Position numbers and translations under genes: made by a program
In this document: positions 63,537 through 64,000 of the stretch, one piece after another
Position numbering within the stretch: the stretch's first letter is position 1
Layout: every line of letters begins with the position of its first letter
DNA from: Amphirosellinia nigrospora
Taxonomy: Eukaryota > Ascomycota > Sordariomycetes > Xylariales > Xylariaceae
NCBI GenBank assembly: GCA_004123355.1
Contig: SCHM01000001.1
Location: forward strand, 248,001-312,000
DNA length: 64,000 nucleotides
Direction: 5' to 3'
The notes under the pieces: generated by a model
What the model was told of the DNA's origin: nothing
What the model saw: only the letters and a program-made list of their open reading frames with translations
The model's database searches: none

Positions 63537-64000
63537 AACACGCCATGTTCGATGAACGGGATGAAGAATAGAAATATGGGGCACGCTGAACTATTGTTAT
63601 GATATGCGCAGCGGCTATAAACGGGTGTTGTATTTTTGGGAAGTACCGTCTAATAAGCGAACTGTCGCTTCGATGATATAATGGTTTCCCGGTTCAGGCT
63701 GGAATGAGAACGAGCTAGGCTAGTCTAGCTCGGTCCGGCATGCTTCACGACCAAGGACGCATCCGAAGCCCCCCCCGGAAGAAGGGACACATCACCAGTA
63801 CAGGCGTTCCGGGCCATAGGCATTAGACGGGACCTGTTTTGTTAAGCAAATAAAATTACAAGTGAAATTTCATGAAGCTGTTTGCTATTTGATGGCGGTT
63901 GTACTTGGTATGTTGAGTTGCGATATACCAAGCATATGTCAAGAAAACCATGGTGATAACTGAAGTTAAAACGGAGACAACTCTATATAGAAAGCTACCT
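63537..64000. other. Right flank, eIF3f 3' region
   Basis: 464 bp with eIF3f 3' UTR sequence and no further gene. A C-rich tract (about 63769-63778) is present. A short GGTGATAACTGAAGT match to the introner-like branch region lies at 63953-63967 but has no splice context. Confidence 0.4.

Noticed and set aside
63953-63967. Possible fourth introner-like copy (GGTGATAACTGAAGT)
   Set aside because: Only the branch-region block matches; donor and middle blocks are not found upstream and there is no gene context.

Overview
This window comes from a filamentous ascomycete, most likely a member of the Pezizomycotina and probably Sordariomycete-like. The evidence is the fungal gene set (UTP25, AIR1/2, UBP3, CtIP/Sae2, MIC12, ORM), the many short GT-AG introns with CTRAY-type branch sites, and intergenic DNA full of TAGGTACCTA-type words. 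Sixteen protein genes can be supported. I see no tRNA, rRNA or CRISPR array and no recognisable intact transposon.

Layout: 1-4138, no supported gene; 4139-8935 (-) RNA polymerase III largest subunit; 10150-14443 (+) DDHD phospholipase with ten introns; 15496-16346 (-) CNBP/Byr3-like zinc-knuckle protein (5' end unresolved); 18732-21134 (+) CtIP/Sae2/Ctp1; 21993-25034 (+) Ubp3/USP10-like deubiquitinase; 28087-30291 (-) GPI-anchored Ser/Thr-repeat wall protein built on a minisatellite; 30875-31587 (-) ORM/ORMDL; 33194-35257 (+) AIR1/2 TRAMP subunit; 36087-37905 (+) MFS anion:cation symporter; 38991-39474 (-) ABM-fold monooxygenase-like protein; 43646-44222 (-) conserved protein of unknown function; about 7.6 kb of gene-poor DNA with an AT-rich island (about 44.8-47.1 kb); 51833-55614 (+) large uncharacterised fungal protein; 56991-57860 (-) MIC12; 58302-59130 (+) mitochondrial ribosomal protein bL17m; 59434-61764 (-) UTP25; 62271-63536 (+) eIF3f.

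Most genes are housekeeping genes of RNA metabolism, translation, DNA repair and membrane homeostasis. Several sit head to head and share short promoters; MIC12/bL17m and UTP25/eIF3f pair genes working in the same compartment or process.

Two points matter for any reader. First, three introns of about 145-155 nt, two in the DDHD gene and one about 21 kb away in the AIR gene, share blocks of sequence and look like copies of one introner-like element. This is the most interesting signal in the window. Second, most long genes are interrupted by single-base losses in short homopolymer runs, while ORM, the ABM protein, MIC12 and eIF3f read cleanly. Conserved essential genes are hit everywhere, so this looks like consensus-sequence error rather than widespread pseudogenisation. 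Gene models here are given as whole loci despite those breaks.
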